From positions 686,369-750,368 of the forward strand of contig NZ_NGNR01000001.1 in the NCBI RefSeq assembly GCF_002198115.1: a stretch of 64,000 nt of DNA, in the 5' to 3' direction. The translations under genes were made by a program, and so were the position numbers. This document shows positions 46,242 through 55,538 of this stretch, one piece after another (the first letter of the stretch is position 1; the number at the start of each line of letters is the position of its first letter). Source of the DNA: Robiginitalea sediminis (lineage in GTDB: Bacteria; Bacteroidota; Bacteroidia; Flavobacteriales; Flavobacteriaceae). The notes under the pieces are model-generated. The model saw only the letters and a program-made list of their open reading frames with translations, searched no databases and was not told the origin of the DNA.

Positions 46242-46353
46242 CCCGCTTTTCATTCTAATTAAATTTTGCCCTTTTGGTAATCGGCACGCACCAAGGGTTT
46301 GGTGCGATTATTGCTATCTTTAGAAGGTAAACGCAGTCCCCTTGTTCAAGAAG

Positions 46354-47802
46354 ATGTCATTGCGGTCGAGGATCTTTATCTCCATGATCCTCCTGGTGCT
46401 GATCGCTTCGGTGCTGATTGCCGGGGTTACTGTGTACCAATACCGGGAGCAGTCCCGGGACTATCACGACAACCGCCTGGAACGGAAGGAGGAGCAGATC
46501 CGCCAGGCCATTACCTTTACCCTTCAGCGCACCACGTATCCGGTAACCACCGAAAACCTGGCGCTCATTTTCAAGGACGAGATCTACCGGATTGCCATCA
46601 TTGAAAATGCCAATTTCAACCTGTACGACCTGGATGGGCAGCTGCTCAAGAGCTCCCGGCCCAAGTTCGACAACGATTCGGTGTCACTCTGCCTGGAGCC
46701 CCATGTCCTCAATGCCCTGCGCGGCAGTATAGATAAGCGCTACGTAGAGGCCAGCGCCGCGGCGGGGGACCATTACCAGGCCTCGTATACCTACATCCTG
46801 GATGGGAAATTCAAGCCTATAGGCATCCTCCACCTGCCGTATTTCGAGGAGAATTCCTTTTACGATATGGAATTGCAGGAGTTCCTTTTCCGCCTGGGGG
46901 GCGTTTATCTGCTCATGCTCCTCAGCGCCATTGCCCTGGCCTACTTTATCTCCAAGTATATCACCCGGTCTTTAAAAACCATTTCGGAAAAACTCACCCA
47001 GACGCGTCTGGCCCGGACCAATGAAAAAATCTTTTTGGAGGACCCCAGCCAGGAAATCGCCGGGCTGATTGCGGCTTATAACGGGATGATAGATGAATTG
47101 GAGCTGAGCGCGGCCAAACTGGCCCGGGGCGAGCGGGAACAAGCCTGGCGCGAAATGGCCAAGCAGGTGGCCCATGAGATCAAAAACCCGTTAACCCCCA
47201 TGCGGCTGAGCGTACAGAGTTTCGAGCGGAAATTCGACCCGGAGGACCCGGAGGTCCGTGCCAAGGTTACCGAGTTTGCCAAAACCCTCATCCAGCAGGT
47301 AGACACCCTGAGCAGTATTGCTTCGGCCTTCTCCAACTTTGCCAAGATGCCCGCCCAGCAGAATGAAACGCTCAATGTGCCCGAAATCGTAAAGCTGGCT
47401 CTGGACATTTTTAACGAGCCCTACATCCATTTCATGACCGATACCGAGGAACTCGTCGCCAAAATGGACCGTACCCAGCTCATCCGGGTGGTGACCAACC
47501 TGGTGAAGAATGCCATCCAGGCGGTTCCCGATGTGGAACACCCCCGCATCCTGGTTTCCGTAGCAGGGGAGCCCCAATGGGTAAAGATCATGGTGGCAGA
47601 CAATGGGGTAGGCATTGCGGATGCCAACCGAGACAAGATTTTTGAGCCGAAATTCACGACCAAATCCAGCGGGATGGGCCTGGGCCTGGGCATGGTGAAA
47701 ACCATAGTGGAGACCTACGGGGGTTCCATTACCTTTACCTCCCAGCAGGGCAAGGGGACGGTCTTTACTGTTCGCCTGCCGCGAATCCAAACCAAAGCAT
47801 AA
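46354..47802 (+). CDS. Membrane sensor histidine kinase, NtrY-like
   Basis: 482 aa. Membrane segments at about 7-27 and 190-212 bracket a periplasmic sensor region; a HAMP-like linker follows, then the H-box [28 protein letters not shown] (His about 273), and the ATPase boxes [19 protein letters not shown] and [14 protein letters not shown]. The ATG at 46354 is preferred; a TTG 12 bases earlier is possible. No response regulator is next to it, so it is an orphan kinase. Confidence 0.9.
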   Translation: MSLRSRIFISMILLVLIASVLIAGVTVYQYREQSRDYHDNRLERKEEQIRQAITFTLQRTTYPVTTENLALIFKDEIYRIAIIENANFNLYDLDGQLLKSSRPKFDNDSVSLCLEPHVLNALRGSIDKRYVEASAAAGDHYQASYTYILDGKFKPIGILHLPYFEENSFYDMELQEFLFRLGGVYLLMLLSAIALAYFISKYITRSLKTISEKLTQTRLARTNEKIFLEDPSQEIAGLIAAYNGMIDELELSAAKLARGEREQAWREMAKQVAHEIKNPLTPMRLSVQSFERKFDPEDPEVRAKVTEFAKTLIQQVDTLSSIASAFSNFAKMPAQQNETLNVPEIVKLALDIFNEPYIHFMTDTEELVAKMDRTQLIRVVTNLVKNAIQAVPDVEHPRILVSVAGEPQWVKIMVADNGVGIADANRDKIFEPKFTTKSSGMGLGLGMVKTIVETYGGSITFTSQQGKGTVFTVRLPRIQTKA

Positions 47803-47805
47803 CCG

Positions 47806-48588
47806 ATGAAACTCAAAAACGTAAAAGTCAAGCTGAAAGGGGCCGTGGCCCAGGTGTTAATTGACCGCCCCAAGAAATTAAATGCCCTTAACCGGGAGAC
47901 CATTTCGGAATTGCACCAGGTTTTTGCGGACCTGGACGCGGATTCGGAAGTGCGCGCCATTGTCCTCCGCGGCAGCGGCCCGAAGGCCTTTGTGGCAGGG
48001 GCCGACATCGCTGAATTTGCCTCGTTTTCCACCAAGGAAGGCAAGAAGCTCGCAGCCGTTGGCCAGGAGGAACTCTTCGACTTTGTGGAACAGCTCAGTA
48101 CGCCAGTCATTGCCGCCATCAATGGGTACGCCTTGGGCGGCGGCCTGGAACTCGCCATGGCCTGCCACATCCGGGTGGCCAGCCATAATGCCCGCCTGGG
48201 CCTGCCTGAGGTATCCCTGGGCCTTATCCCTGGCTACGGGGGGACCCAGCGCCTGCCCCAGCTCATCGGGAAGGGGCGCGCCATGGAACTGATTTTTACA
48301 GCGGGGATGATCGAGGCGGAGCGCGCCCAGGAGTACGGTCTGGTCAACCATGTAACAGCCCTTGAGGACCTCGATGCCTATTGCCTGAAGATGGCGGAGC
48401 GCATTGCGAAAAACGCCCCAACCGCCATCGCGCATGCAATAAAAGCCATAAATGCGGGTTTAAGGAGTAGCGACGCCGGGTATAAGGCCGAAATTGAACA
48501 TTTTGGCAAGTGCTTCGGGACAGACGACTTCAAGGAGGGCACCCAGGCTTTCCTGGAGAAGCGGAAGCCCGATTTTCCGGGTCGCTGA
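47806..48588 (+). CDS. Enoyl-CoA hydratase/isomerase family protein
   Basis: 260 aa crotonase fold. Oxyanion-hole and catalytic segments: FVAGADIAEFASF (about 66), NGYALGGGLELAMACHIRVAS (about 107), and LPEVSLGLIPGYGGTQRLPQLIG with two Glu (about 130 and 150 region). It acts in fatty-acid or branched-chain acyl-CoA breakdown. It starts 3 bases after the kinase stop. Confidence 0.92.
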   Translation: MKLKNVKVKLKGAVAQVLIDRPKKLNALNRETISELHQVFADLDADSEVRAIVLRGSGPKAFVAGADIAEFASFSTKEGKKLAAVGQEELFDFVEQLSTPVIAAINGYALGGGLELAMACHIRVASHNARLGLPEVSLGLIPGYGGTQRLPQLIGKGRAMELIFTAGMIEAERAQEYGLVNHVTALEDLDAYCLKMAERIAKNAPTAIAHAIKAINAGLRSSDAGYKAEIEHFGKCFGTDDFKEGTQAFLEKRKPDFPGR

Positions 48589-48604
48589 CTTCAAAGGATC
48601 CATT

Positions 48605-50158
48605 ATGAAACACGTGCTCCGGTTTTGCGGTGCTTTCTTCCTGGCGCTCGCCGTTCATGGGCAGGAGATGCCCGTGGACTATCAGTTCGGCGAAAAATAT
48701 AACGATCGGTATAGGTATTCCAACCTCATGACCTTCTCAGAAGCGGGTTCCGGAAATATCCTTTTGGTGCGGGCGTATTACACCGGGCTTATCCTTAAGC
48801 CAAAAGGCTATTTTATAGAACGCTACAACAGCGATCTTGAACTGATAGATGAATACAATTACAAGTTCCGGGATGGGGAGTTTGTGGATGGGTTCACGGC
48901 AAACGGCCAACTATATCTTTTGTTCCTGGAGTATGATCCCGAACGGCTGAGCTACACCTATTCGGTCCATGGTAGCCCCATTGGAGGATTTGAGTTCAGC
49001 AGGCGGGAATTGGTGACCATCCCATCGGTCTATGTTGAGAACCCCCTGGATAAGAATTACTACAACCGGAATTTTAACTCGGGCTTTTCCACCACGGTCC
49101 TCTTCGACCGCGACAAACGGGCGTTCGCCATCAGCCTCCATTACAAGAAGGGCAAAGACAACCGCCACCGTATCCTGGTCTACAATTATAACCTCAGCCC
49201 CATTCTCGACACGGACTTCTCCGCGGAGATAGAGGAGAAGAACTACGCCTTTGAGGGGTTGCAGATGTCACCGGATTTTTCGGCAGCCTACCTCATCGGG
49301 AAGGCCTATTTCAAAAAGCGGCGGTTCAAGGCCGAGGAGCGCCGGTTTCAGTACGAACTTGTGAAGCTCTCTTCTGCGGGAGCCCTATCGGCCAGCTACG
49401 ATGAGCCGGGCAAATTTGCCGAGGCTCTCAAGCCCATCTGGAAGGGAGATAAACTGGTATGCGCCGGGTTTTATGCAGACCGTAAGGACAACCGCTACAA
49501 CGGGCTGCAGTATTTTGAGGTGGACCCTGAGACCCTCGAGGCAGGTCCCATCCGATACAACCCGTTTTCAGAGCAGTTTATGTTCGACAAATTCGGGACC
49601 GAGGAAGAGAAAGTGGTCAAGAACCTCATCTTTAAGGATGTGCGCTTTGACGCTTCGGGTGCCCTGCTTTTCAATGCGGAAGAGTATTTCGTGACCCGCA
49701 GTATTGAAATGAACGCCAGTGGGGGCCGTGTGCAGATCGAGCGCTTCCACCACAATGATATCGTGAGTGTAAAACTCGACCCTCAGGGGGGGCTGGTCTG
49801 GGCCCGGAATATCAACAAAACCGAGGTGACCCAGAACGATGGGGCGTACGCTTCCTACAGCGCGTATACCAAAAATGGCAATACATACTTCTTCATCAGT
49901 ACGGCATCGGACAACCCCCAACTGCTCAACAATGAGCGCCTGATTTTCCGCCAGGGTCTGGGCCGGAACCGCAATGTCTTCCTGATTCGCCTGGACCCCG
50001 CGGGCAAGCTCAGTTACGAGAAAATTATAGACCAGGAAGAGGCCCGGCTGCCCCTGATGGTCTCCAAGCCCCTGGTTCTGGAGTCGGACGACACCCTCTA
50101 CTTCTACGCCAAAAGGGGAACTAAGAAGCAGCTGGTCTCGGTGCATATCCAGGGATAG
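48605..50158 (+). CDS. Exported protein of unknown function
   Basis: 517 aa. Signal peptide at about 1-20 (ending in VHGQ) fixes the start at ATG 48605. The rest is rich in aromatic residues and beta strands (NLMTFSEAGSGNILLVRAYYTG, LVYNYNLSPILDTDF) with repeated strand-turn units, possibly a propeller. No catalytic motif seen. It is probably periplasmic or at the outer membrane. It starts 16 bases after the crotonase stop. Confidence 0.75.
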   Translation: MKHVLRFCGAFFLALAVHGQEMPVDYQFGEKYNDRYRYSNLMTFSEAGSGNILLVRAYYTGLILKPKGYFIERYNSDLELIDEYNYKFRDGEFVDGFTANGQLYLLFLEYDPERLSYTYSVHGSPIGGFEFSRRELVTIPSVYVENPLDKNYYNRNFNSGFSTTVLFDRDKRAFAISLHYKKGKDNRHRILVYNYNLSPILDTDFSAEIEEKNYAFEGLQMSPDFSAAYLIGKAYFKKRRFKAEERRFQYELVKLSSAGALSASYDEPGKFAEALKPIWKGDKLVCAGFYADRKDNRYNGLQYFEVDPETLEAGPIRYNPFSEQFMFDKFGTEEEKVVKNLIFKDVRFDASGALLFNAEEYFVTRSIEMNASGGRVQIERFHHNDIVSVKLDPQGGLVWARNINKTEVTQNDGAYASYSAYTKNGNTYFFISTASDNPQLLNNERLIFRQGLGRNRNVFLIRLDPAGKLSYEKIIDQEEARLPLMVSKPLVLESDDTLYFYAKRGTKKQLVSVHIQG

Positions 50159-50184
50159 TCACTTCAAAAATAGGATAATATCCA

Positions 50185-50192
50185 TATATTTG
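50185..50192 (+). promoter_or_regulatory. -7 element (TATATTTG) of the radical SAM gene
   Basis: A perfect TAnnTTTG that overlaps an in-frame TTG (50190), so the ATG at 50211, 18 bases later, is the true start. Confidence 0.55.
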
Positions 50193-50210
50193 GATAAATT
50201 CCTATTTTCA

Positions 50211-51287
50211 ATGTCCAAATCCAACCCAAGGCACCTGAAAGGAAGGGGGGCGCAAAGCCAGGTCCCGAACCGCTTTGAGGCCCATACCCACGAATGGCTT
50301 CCCGAATTCCTGGAACACTGCAGCAGGGAAGAAGAGGACCTGCAACCGACTACCCAGGTGACCCGCGTCTTTCCCAAAACCATTGTAAACAAGGTGGAGA
50401 GCCCGGATGTGCGCATGCCCTACAGCATGAACCCATACCAGGGCTGCGAACATGGCTGCGTTTACTGCTATGCCCGGAATACCCACGAATACTGGGGCTA
50501 CGGGGCGGGGCTCGATTTCGAATCGAAAATCCTCGTAAAGGAACGGGCCCCGGAGCTCCTGGAGGCCTTTCTGAGGAAACCCAAATGGAAGGCCGTGCCC
50601 ATTGTGCTATCCGGCAATACAGACTGCTACCAGCCTCTGGAGCGCAAATTCCGGCTTACCCGGGCCTGCCTTGAAGTGTTTCTGCGCTACCGGCACCCCG
50701 TTGGGATCATTACCAAAAATGCCCTGGTACTCCGCGACCTGGACCTGCTCCGGGAACTCCACCGCCATAACCTGGTTGCGGTGCACATTTCCCTGACCAC
50801 CCTGCAGGAACCGCTGCGGGGCATGTTGGAACCGCGAACGGCCAGCGCGGCCAAAAGGTTAAAGACCATCGAGGCCCTTTCTGCAGAAGGCATCCCGGTA
50901 AGCGCCATGCTGGCCCCCATCATCCCGGGGTTAAACAGCCATGAACTCCTGGACCTCGCCAGGGCTGCTTCGGAGCGGGGGGCACGCTCCTTTGCCTACA
51001 CCGTAGTACGGCTCAACGGGGCCATTGGTCCCTTGTTTGCCCAGTGGCTGGAACGCACCATGCCGGACCGGGCTGCCAGAATCCTGTCGCAGGTTAGGGC
51101 CTGCCACGGCGGTAACCTTCACTACAGTCGCTTTGGGGTGCGGATAAAGGGTGAGGGTCCGGTATCCGAACAAATCCGGCAGATGGCTGCGCTGGCCAGA
51201 CAAAGGTTCTTTAAGGACAGAGCAATGCCCGAGTTAAACACTACCCAGCACGCCGCCTGGAAGACGGGCCAGTACGCCTTGTTTTAG
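50211..51287 (+). CDS. PA0069-family radical SAM protein
   Basis: 358 aa. The 4Fe-4S motif is NPYQGCEHGCVYCYARNTHEY (Cys-x3-Cys-x2-Cys, about 77-84), inside the family's characteristic PYSMNPYQGCEHGC context. The rest is a SAM TIM-barrel: IVLSGNTDCYQPLE, PVGIITKNALVLRDLDLL, SAMLAPIIPGLNSHE. Similar to SplB-related proteins of unknown target. Convergent with the oxidoreductase gene, 6 bases apart. Confidence 0.88.
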   Translation: MSKSNPRHLKGRGAQSQVPNRFEAHTHEWLPEFLEHCSREEEDLQPTTQVTRVFPKTIVNKVESPDVRMPYSMNPYQGCEHGCVYCYARNTHEYWGYGAGLDFESKILVKERAPELLEAFLRKPKWKAVPIVLSGNTDCYQPLERKFRLTRACLEVFLRYRHPVGIITKNALVLRDLDLLRELHRHNLVAVHISLTTLQEPLRGMLEPRTASAAKRLKTIEALSAEGIPVSAMLAPIIPGLNSHELLDLARAASERGARSFAYTVVRLNGAIGPLFAQWLERTMPDRAARILSQVRACHGGNLHYSRFGVRIKGEGPVSEQIRQMAALARQRFFKDRAMPELNTTQHAAWKTGQYALF

Positions 51288-51293
51288 AACAGT

Positions 51294-52715
51294 TTAGCCG
51301 AGTTCCCAGCCTTTACGGTAGGACCCTTGTACCCATTCGTTCCCAAGGTCGAAGTTGGTGACGCGCATATTTGCGCCGTCCCACATGATCTTTTTCCGGC
51401 CCGGGTATTCGAAGTACGGCCGTCCGTTGCGCTCGTTTATTCGCTGCACCTTGTGCTGGTATGCCCGAATGGCCAGGTTCCCCATAAGCACGGACTCGGT
51501 GAGTTTCCCGGCACGGGAGAAGGGTGAAGAGGGGGTGCCATTGCCCATACAGGCGTCTACCCAATTCTTCTGGTGGCCACCCGTACCGCCTTCAATCCGG
51601 GGCAGGGTAGGCTCAGGCGGGTTCATCAGCCCCATGAGTTCGGAGGGCAGCAACCGCGCATTGCGGGAGTAGGTATCGGCAACCAGGATGCCCCGGGTGC
51701 CATAAAAGATGCTTCCCCCGCCATTGTCCCCAATGGTTTCGCCGTCCTTGAGTTCATCCGGGAGGTCTGGTTTAAGCCCCCCGTCGTACCAGTTCAGCTC
51801 AATCTCGCCATGGGCAGGCGTGTCGAACTTCAACCTTACGATAGAGGAGGAGGGGCAGGAGGCGCTGTAGTCTGCTTCTACAAAATCTCCCACCCAGTTG
51901 GTGGTACAGCTGGCCTCGGCTTCGGTGGGGTACCCCAGGTCCAGGACGCTAAAGGGGGTTTCCATGATGTGGCAGCCCATATCGCCCAGGGCGCCGGTGC
52001 CAAAATCCCACCATCCGCGCCATTTAAAGGGGAGGTAGGCATCGTTGTAATCGCGCATGGCGGCCGGGCCCAGCCATAGGTCCCAGTCCACCTCCGGCGG
52101 CACCGGGTGCTTTTCGGTTGGCAGGGGGATGCCCTGTGGCCAGACCGGGCGGTTGGTCCAGCAATCTACCTTGTACACTTCACCCAGCAGGCCGGCATCG
52201 ACCCATTCGCGGGCCTGACGGCTCCCGTCGCTGGAAGCCCCCTGGTTGCCCATCTGGGTCACAATGCCCATTTCTTCTGCTACGCGGGTCATAAGGCGCG
52301 CTTCCCTGATGTTGTGGGTAAGCGGCTTTTCCACGTAGGCGTGTTTTTTCTCCCGCATAAACGGGAGGGAGATGGCTGCGTGGGTGTGGTCCGGGGTGGC
52401 CACCATAATGGCATCGATATCCTTCAGATGGTTTTGAAAGACCTTGCGGAAATCCTTGTATCGCTTTACATCCGGGTAGGCCTTGTAGGTGTCCGCAGCC
52501 CGTCGGTCGTCTACATCGCAGAACGCTACGTACTTCACCTTCCCGGTGTCGTCCAGGCCGCGCATAACACCGGCGCCCCTTCCGCCCACACCAAAGGCGG
52601 CAATATAGAGGGTGTCGCTGGGGGCCACGTGTTTTTTGCCCAGTACGTAGGAAGGTACAATGGAGAAGGCTGCCGATGCGGCTGCCGTGCGTTGCATAAA
52701 GGTTCTTCTTTGCAT
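51294..52715 (-). CDS. Exported Gfo/Idh/MocA family oxidoreductase
   Basis: 473 aa. Twin-arginine signal (RRTFMQRTAAASAAFSIVP) means export in folded form with its bound NAD(P). Rossmann domain: YIAAFGVGGRGAGVMRG, FCDVDDRRA, DAIMVATPDHTHAAISLPFM and the family's EKPLTHNIREARLM. The C-terminal domain contains GALGDMGCHIMETPFSVLDLG. It probably acts on a sugar or inositol derivative in the periplasm; substrate unknown. Confidence 0.9.
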   Translation of the reverse strand: MQRRTFMQRTAAASAAFSIVPSYVLGKKHVAPSDTLYIAAFGVGGRGAGVMRGLDDTGKVKYVAFCDVDDRRAADTYKAYPDVKRYKDFRKVFQNHLKDIDAIMVATPDHTHAAISLPFMREKKHAYVEKPLTHNIREARLMTRVAEEMGIVTQMGNQGASSDGSRQAREWVDAGLLGEVYKVDCWTNRPVWPQGIPLPTEKHPVPPEVDWDLWLGPAAMRDYNDAYLPFKWRGWWDFGTGALGDMGCHIMETPFSVLDLGYPTEAEASCTTNWVGDFVEADYSASCPSSSIVRLKFDTPAHGEIELNWYDGGLKPDLPDELKDGETIGDNGGGSIFYGTRGILVADTYSRNARLLPSELMGLMNPPEPTLPRIEGGTGGHQKNWVDACMGNGTPSSPFSRAGKLTESVLMGNLAIRAYQHKVQRINERNGRPYFEYPGRKKIMWDGANMRVTNFDLGNEWVQGSYRKGWELG

Positions 52716-52802
52716 GGATTTCCGGGTTTGGTTCGCCCAGGAAGATACGAATTCCCGGGAAGTAACGACAGGCCCGAAATGAGGGAAAACAACCGGATCG
52801 GG

Positions 52803-53459
52803 TCAGGCCCGTCCGTTCCATTCCGCATAGAAATGCTCCAGGTACTGCAGCATAAAAGCATGGCGTTCCCGGGCCAGTTCTTTCCCGGTTTGGGTATGCA
52901 TCCGGTCCTTGAGGAGCAAGAGTTTCTCGTAGAAATGGTTCAGGGTGGGCCCCTCCGATTTTTTGTAGGCTTCTTTGGTCAGGTCCGTCTGGGGCGGGAT
53001 ATCCGGGTCGTGTAATGGACGGTTGCGAAAGCCGCCATAGTTAAAAGCCCGGGCAATCCCGATAGCCCCGATGGCATCCAGGCGGTCTGCATCCCGGACC
53101 ACAAAGAGTTCGTCGGACTCGAAGGAGGGAGGTCCTTCCAGGCTGTTCTTAAAGGAAATGTGCCGGATAATGTCCACCACGTGTTGCCGTACCCGCCCGG
53201 GTACCGGCAGGGTTTTCAGAAAGGCCTCGGCCCTGGCCGGGCCAACGCTTTCGTCCCCGTTATGGAATTTGGCATCCGCAATATCGTGGAGCAGCGCTGC
53301 CAGGCTTACCACCAGCAGATCGACCTTTTCGTCCCGTGCAATCCGCAGGGTATTGTTAAACACCCGCTGGGTGTGGAACCAGTCGTGCCCCCCTTCGGCT
53401 CCTACGAATTGTTCTTTTACAAAAGCAATGGTCTTCTCTACAATCTCGCTATCGGTCAT
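52803..53459 (-). CDS. HD-domain phosphohydrolase
   Basis: 218 aa. HD metal motifs: GHDWFHTQRVFN (about 24-33), LAALLHDIADAKFHNGD (His-Asp about 59-60), and VRDADRLDAIGAIGIARAF (Asp about 132). It resembles the YedJ/YpgQ subgroup, some members of which hydrolyse nucleotides. Its ATG overlaps the plsC stop by 4 bases, so the pair is cotranslated. Confidence 0.88.
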   Translation of the reverse strand: MTDSEIVEKTIAFVKEQFVGAEGGHDWFHTQRVFNNTLRIARDEKVDLLVVSLAALLHDIADAKFHNGDESVGPARAEAFLKTLPVPGRVRQHVVDIIRHISFKNSLEGPPSFESDELFVVRDADRLDAIGAIGIARAFNYGGFRNRPLHDPDIPPQTDLTKEAYKKSEGPTLNHFYEKLLLLKDRMHTQTGKELARERHAFMLQYLEHFYAEWNGRA

Positions 53460-54193
53460 TCGGGGTAGTTTACGGCTTGTGTGATGGTTTTCTCCATGTC
53501 TGCCAGGGCAGCTTCGTCCATGTCGCGTACCCGGATGGGAGCGTGCACCAGGTATTTTACATGTACCCCAAGCCCGTTAGGAAAGGACCCGTACCGGAAG
53601 AGTTTCCAGGAATTGTTAATGGTCACAGGTACCACCCATGCCGAGGGGGCATGCTCCATGAGGACCTGCAGCCCATAGGTTTTAAAGGGCTTTGGCTGGC
53701 CGGTTTTGGACCGGGTGCCTTCCGGGAAAATGACGGCGCTGCGGCCATGGCGTTCAATATATGCCCCCAGGGCGCTTAGGGCTGCGTAGGCCTGTTTCCG
53801 GTCGCGCCTGTCGATAAGGGCAGAGCCCCCGTGCCGCAGGTTGTACGATACACTGGGGATCCCTTTCCCCAATTCCTTTTTACTGACGAATTTCGGGTGG
53901 TATTTCCGGAAATACCAGATAATAGGCGGAATATCGTACATACTCTGGTGGTTGGTCACCAGGATCAGCGGCCCGTGTTCCGGCAGGGGGGTGGTGTAGC
54001 GGATGGAGTATCGCGTCCCCAGCAGGTGGGTACATCTCATAATGCAGAGGTTTAGCAGACTCACACTCCTTTTATGGGCTTCATACCCCAGCAGGTTCAG
54101 GCATATCCATTGCACGGCATGGAATACCACCAGGACCAGCCCGAAACACAGGAGGTAGAGTGCCGTAAGCGGATATGCGAGCAGGCGTGCCAT
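53456..54193 (-). CDS. plsC: 1-acyl-sn-glycerol-3-phosphate acyltransferase
   Basis: 245 aa from ATG 54193. Two N-terminal membrane segments, then the acyltransferase boxes: NHQSMYDIP (HX4D, about 79), a middle GGSALIDRRD region, and FPEGTRSKTGQP (about 148). It makes phosphatidic acid. The longer frame from 54298 would read through a terminator, so it is rejected. A -7 element lies 4 bases upstream. Confidence 0.92.
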   Translation of the reverse strand: MARLLAYPLTALYLLCFGLVLVVFHAVQWICLNLLGYEAHKRSVSLLNLCIMRCTHLLGTRYSIRYTTPLPEHGPLILVTNHQSMYDIPPIIWYFRKYHPKFVSKKELGKGIPSVSYNLRHGGSALIDRRDRKQAYAALSALGAYIERHGRSAVIFPEGTRSKTGQPKPFKTYGLQVLMEHAPSAWVVPVTINNSWKLFRYGSFPNGLGVHVKYLVHAPIRVRDMDEAALADMEKTITQAVNYPE

Positions 54194-54197
54194 AGTG

Positions 54198-54205
54198 CAA
54201 AAATA
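54198..54205 (-). promoter_or_regulatory. -7 element (TATTTTTG) of plsC, abutting a terminator
   Basis: A perfect TAnnTTTG on the minus strand starting in the last base of the preceding terminator and ending 4 bases before the plsC ATG. mRNA probably leaderless. Confidence 0.55.
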
Positions 54206-54232
54206 AAAAACCGCTGCATCCAGCGGTTTTTT
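54205..54232 (-). terminator. Terminator after the bacilliredoxin gene
   Basis: AAAAAACCGCTG-CATC-CAGCGGTTTTTT, a perfect 12-bp stem with a T-run on both strands. It ends the minus-strand bacilliredoxin transcript 25 bases after its stop. Confidence 0.88.
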
Positions 54233-54257
54233 TAAAGGAAATGAAAACAGGAAACGG

Positions 54258-54668
54258 TTAACAGAACTCGTCGTAGGCCTGGATGAGGTTTTCGGCAATC
54301 ATCTCGGCCGGCCGGCCTTCAATATGGTGGCGTTCAATCATGTGGACCAGTTCCCCGTCCTTAAACAGCCCCATGCTGGGGGAAGAAGGAGGGAAGGGGA
54401 CCATGAGGTTGCGCGCCGCATCTACGGCTTCCCGGTCTACGCCGGCAAATACCGTGATAAGGCGATCCGGGGTTTTCCCGTTCCGCAGGCTCAGTTTGGC
54501 TGCCGGCCTCGCATTGGCTGCCGCACACCCGCAAACCGAGTTGACCACCACCAGGATGGTGCCGGGTTGATTTATGGCTGCTTCTACAGCTTCTGCCGTG
54601 AAGAGTTCCTCGAATCCGGCCATCGCCAGATCTTCACGCATAGGTTTTACCAATTCCGCAGGATACAT
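54258..54668 (-). CDS. Bacilliredoxin BrxA/BrxB family protein
   Basis: 136 aa from ATG 54668. The active site reads VNSVCGCAAANARPA (CGC, about residues 53-55), the form found in BrxA/B. It removes bacillithiol or similar thiols from proteins; in flavobacteria the thiol partner is thought to be bacillithiol where its genes exist. Single gene with its own promoter and terminator. Confidence 0.92.
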   Translation of the reverse strand: MYPAELVKPMREDLAMAGFEELFTAEAVEAAINQPGTILVVVNSVCGCAAANARPAAKLSLRNGKTPDRLITVFAGVDREAVDAARNLMVPFPPSSPSMGLFKDGELVHMIERHHIEGRPAEMIAENLIQAYDEFC

Positions 54669-54691
54669 AGCACTTCTTTTAATGGTTTGCG

Positions 54692-54699
54692 CAAAGGTA
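54692..54699 (-). promoter_or_regulatory. -7 element (TACCTTTG) of the bacilliredoxin gene
   Basis: A perfect TAnnTTTG on the minus strand, 23 bases before ATG 54668; it lies inside a longer reading frame and so supports the shorter start. Confidence 0.55.
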
Positions 54700-54768
54700 T
54701 AAAAAGCGAAGGATACCACCATAGCCTGAGGCAGGACCCACCCCGCCCACAGATCGGGCCCAAAGCAG

Positions 54769-54776
54769 TATCTTTG
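54769..54776 (+). promoter_or_regulatory. -7 element (TATCTTTG) of the DjlA-like gene
   Basis: A perfect TAnnTTTG ending 14 bases before the ATG at 54791. Divergent from the bacilliredoxin promoter, about 70 bases away. Confidence 0.6.
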
Positions 54777-54790
54777 GCAAAAATTTCAGG

Positions 54791-55516
54791 ATGCTGAAGT
54801 GGTTCGGGGCCTTTCTTGGGTATATGTTTCTGCGCTTGCCGGGGGCTATTCTAGGGTTTTTGCTGGGGAGCCTGGCCGATGGGATGAACACCGGCAGCAA
54901 GACTGTGTTCCGGGATTTTTCGCGTCCCCATGTGTCCCCTGCCGATTTCGAGCTCAACCTGCTTTCGCTTTGTTCCATCGTTATTAAGGCAGACGGCAAC
55001 GTAAGCCAGCAGGAGCTGGACTACGTCCGCCGGTATTTTTTAAGCACCTATGGAAAGGAGAAGGCCAATGCCATCTTCCGGACCTTTAACGAGGTAATCA
55101 AAAAACGCGAGATTTCCGCCCGGCGGATTTGCGCCTATCTCAATGAACGAACGCGCTATGAGGTACGGCTGCAGCTGGTGCATTTCCTGTTCGGGATTGC
55201 CGGGGCCGATGGTTCCGTGGGCAAGGCAGAGGTGGAAAAAATCCGCGAGATAGCCGGATACCTCCGCCTGGGGGCTTCCGATTTTGAGAGTATCAAGGCG
55301 ATGTTTGTCCGTTCTGCGGATACGGCCTATACCATTTTGGAAATCCCGCGCAGCGCATCGGACGAAGAGGTGAAGAAGGCGTATCGCACCATGGCTAAAA
55401 AGTACCACCCGGACCGTGTGAATACGGAAGATGAGGCTATCAGGAAGGGTGCCGAGGAAAAATTCAAAGAGGTGCAAAAGGCCTACGAAACCATTCAAAG
55501 GGAACGGGGGCTTTAG
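54791..55516 (+). CDS. DjlA-like cochaperone: membrane anchor, TerB and J domain
   Basis: 241 aa. One N-terminal membrane segment (about 8-28), a TerB-like helical domain ([27 protein letters not shown] onward, about 50-160), and a C-terminal J domain (about 176-240) with the HPD motif in AKKYHPDRV. This is the layout of DjlA, which stimulates DnaK at the membrane. Confidence 0.9.
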   Translation: MLKWFGAFLGYMFLRLPGAILGFLLGSLADGMNTGSKTVFRDFSRPHVSPADFELNLLSLCSIVIKADGNVSQQELDYVRRYFLSTYGKEKANAIFRTFNEVIKKREISARRICAYLNERTRYEVRLQLVHFLFGIAGADGSVGKAEVEKIREIAGYLRLGASDFESIKAMFVRSADTAYTILEIPRSASDEEVKKAYRTMAKKYHPDRVNTEDEAIRKGAEEKFKEVQKAYETIQRERGL

Positions 55517-55538
55517 TTTTTTACAAACGGATCGATCT

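Noticed and set aside
53456-54298. Longer acyltransferase starting at 54298
   Set aside because: It would read through a strong terminator and a promoter; the ATG at 54193 is followed at once by the first membrane helix.
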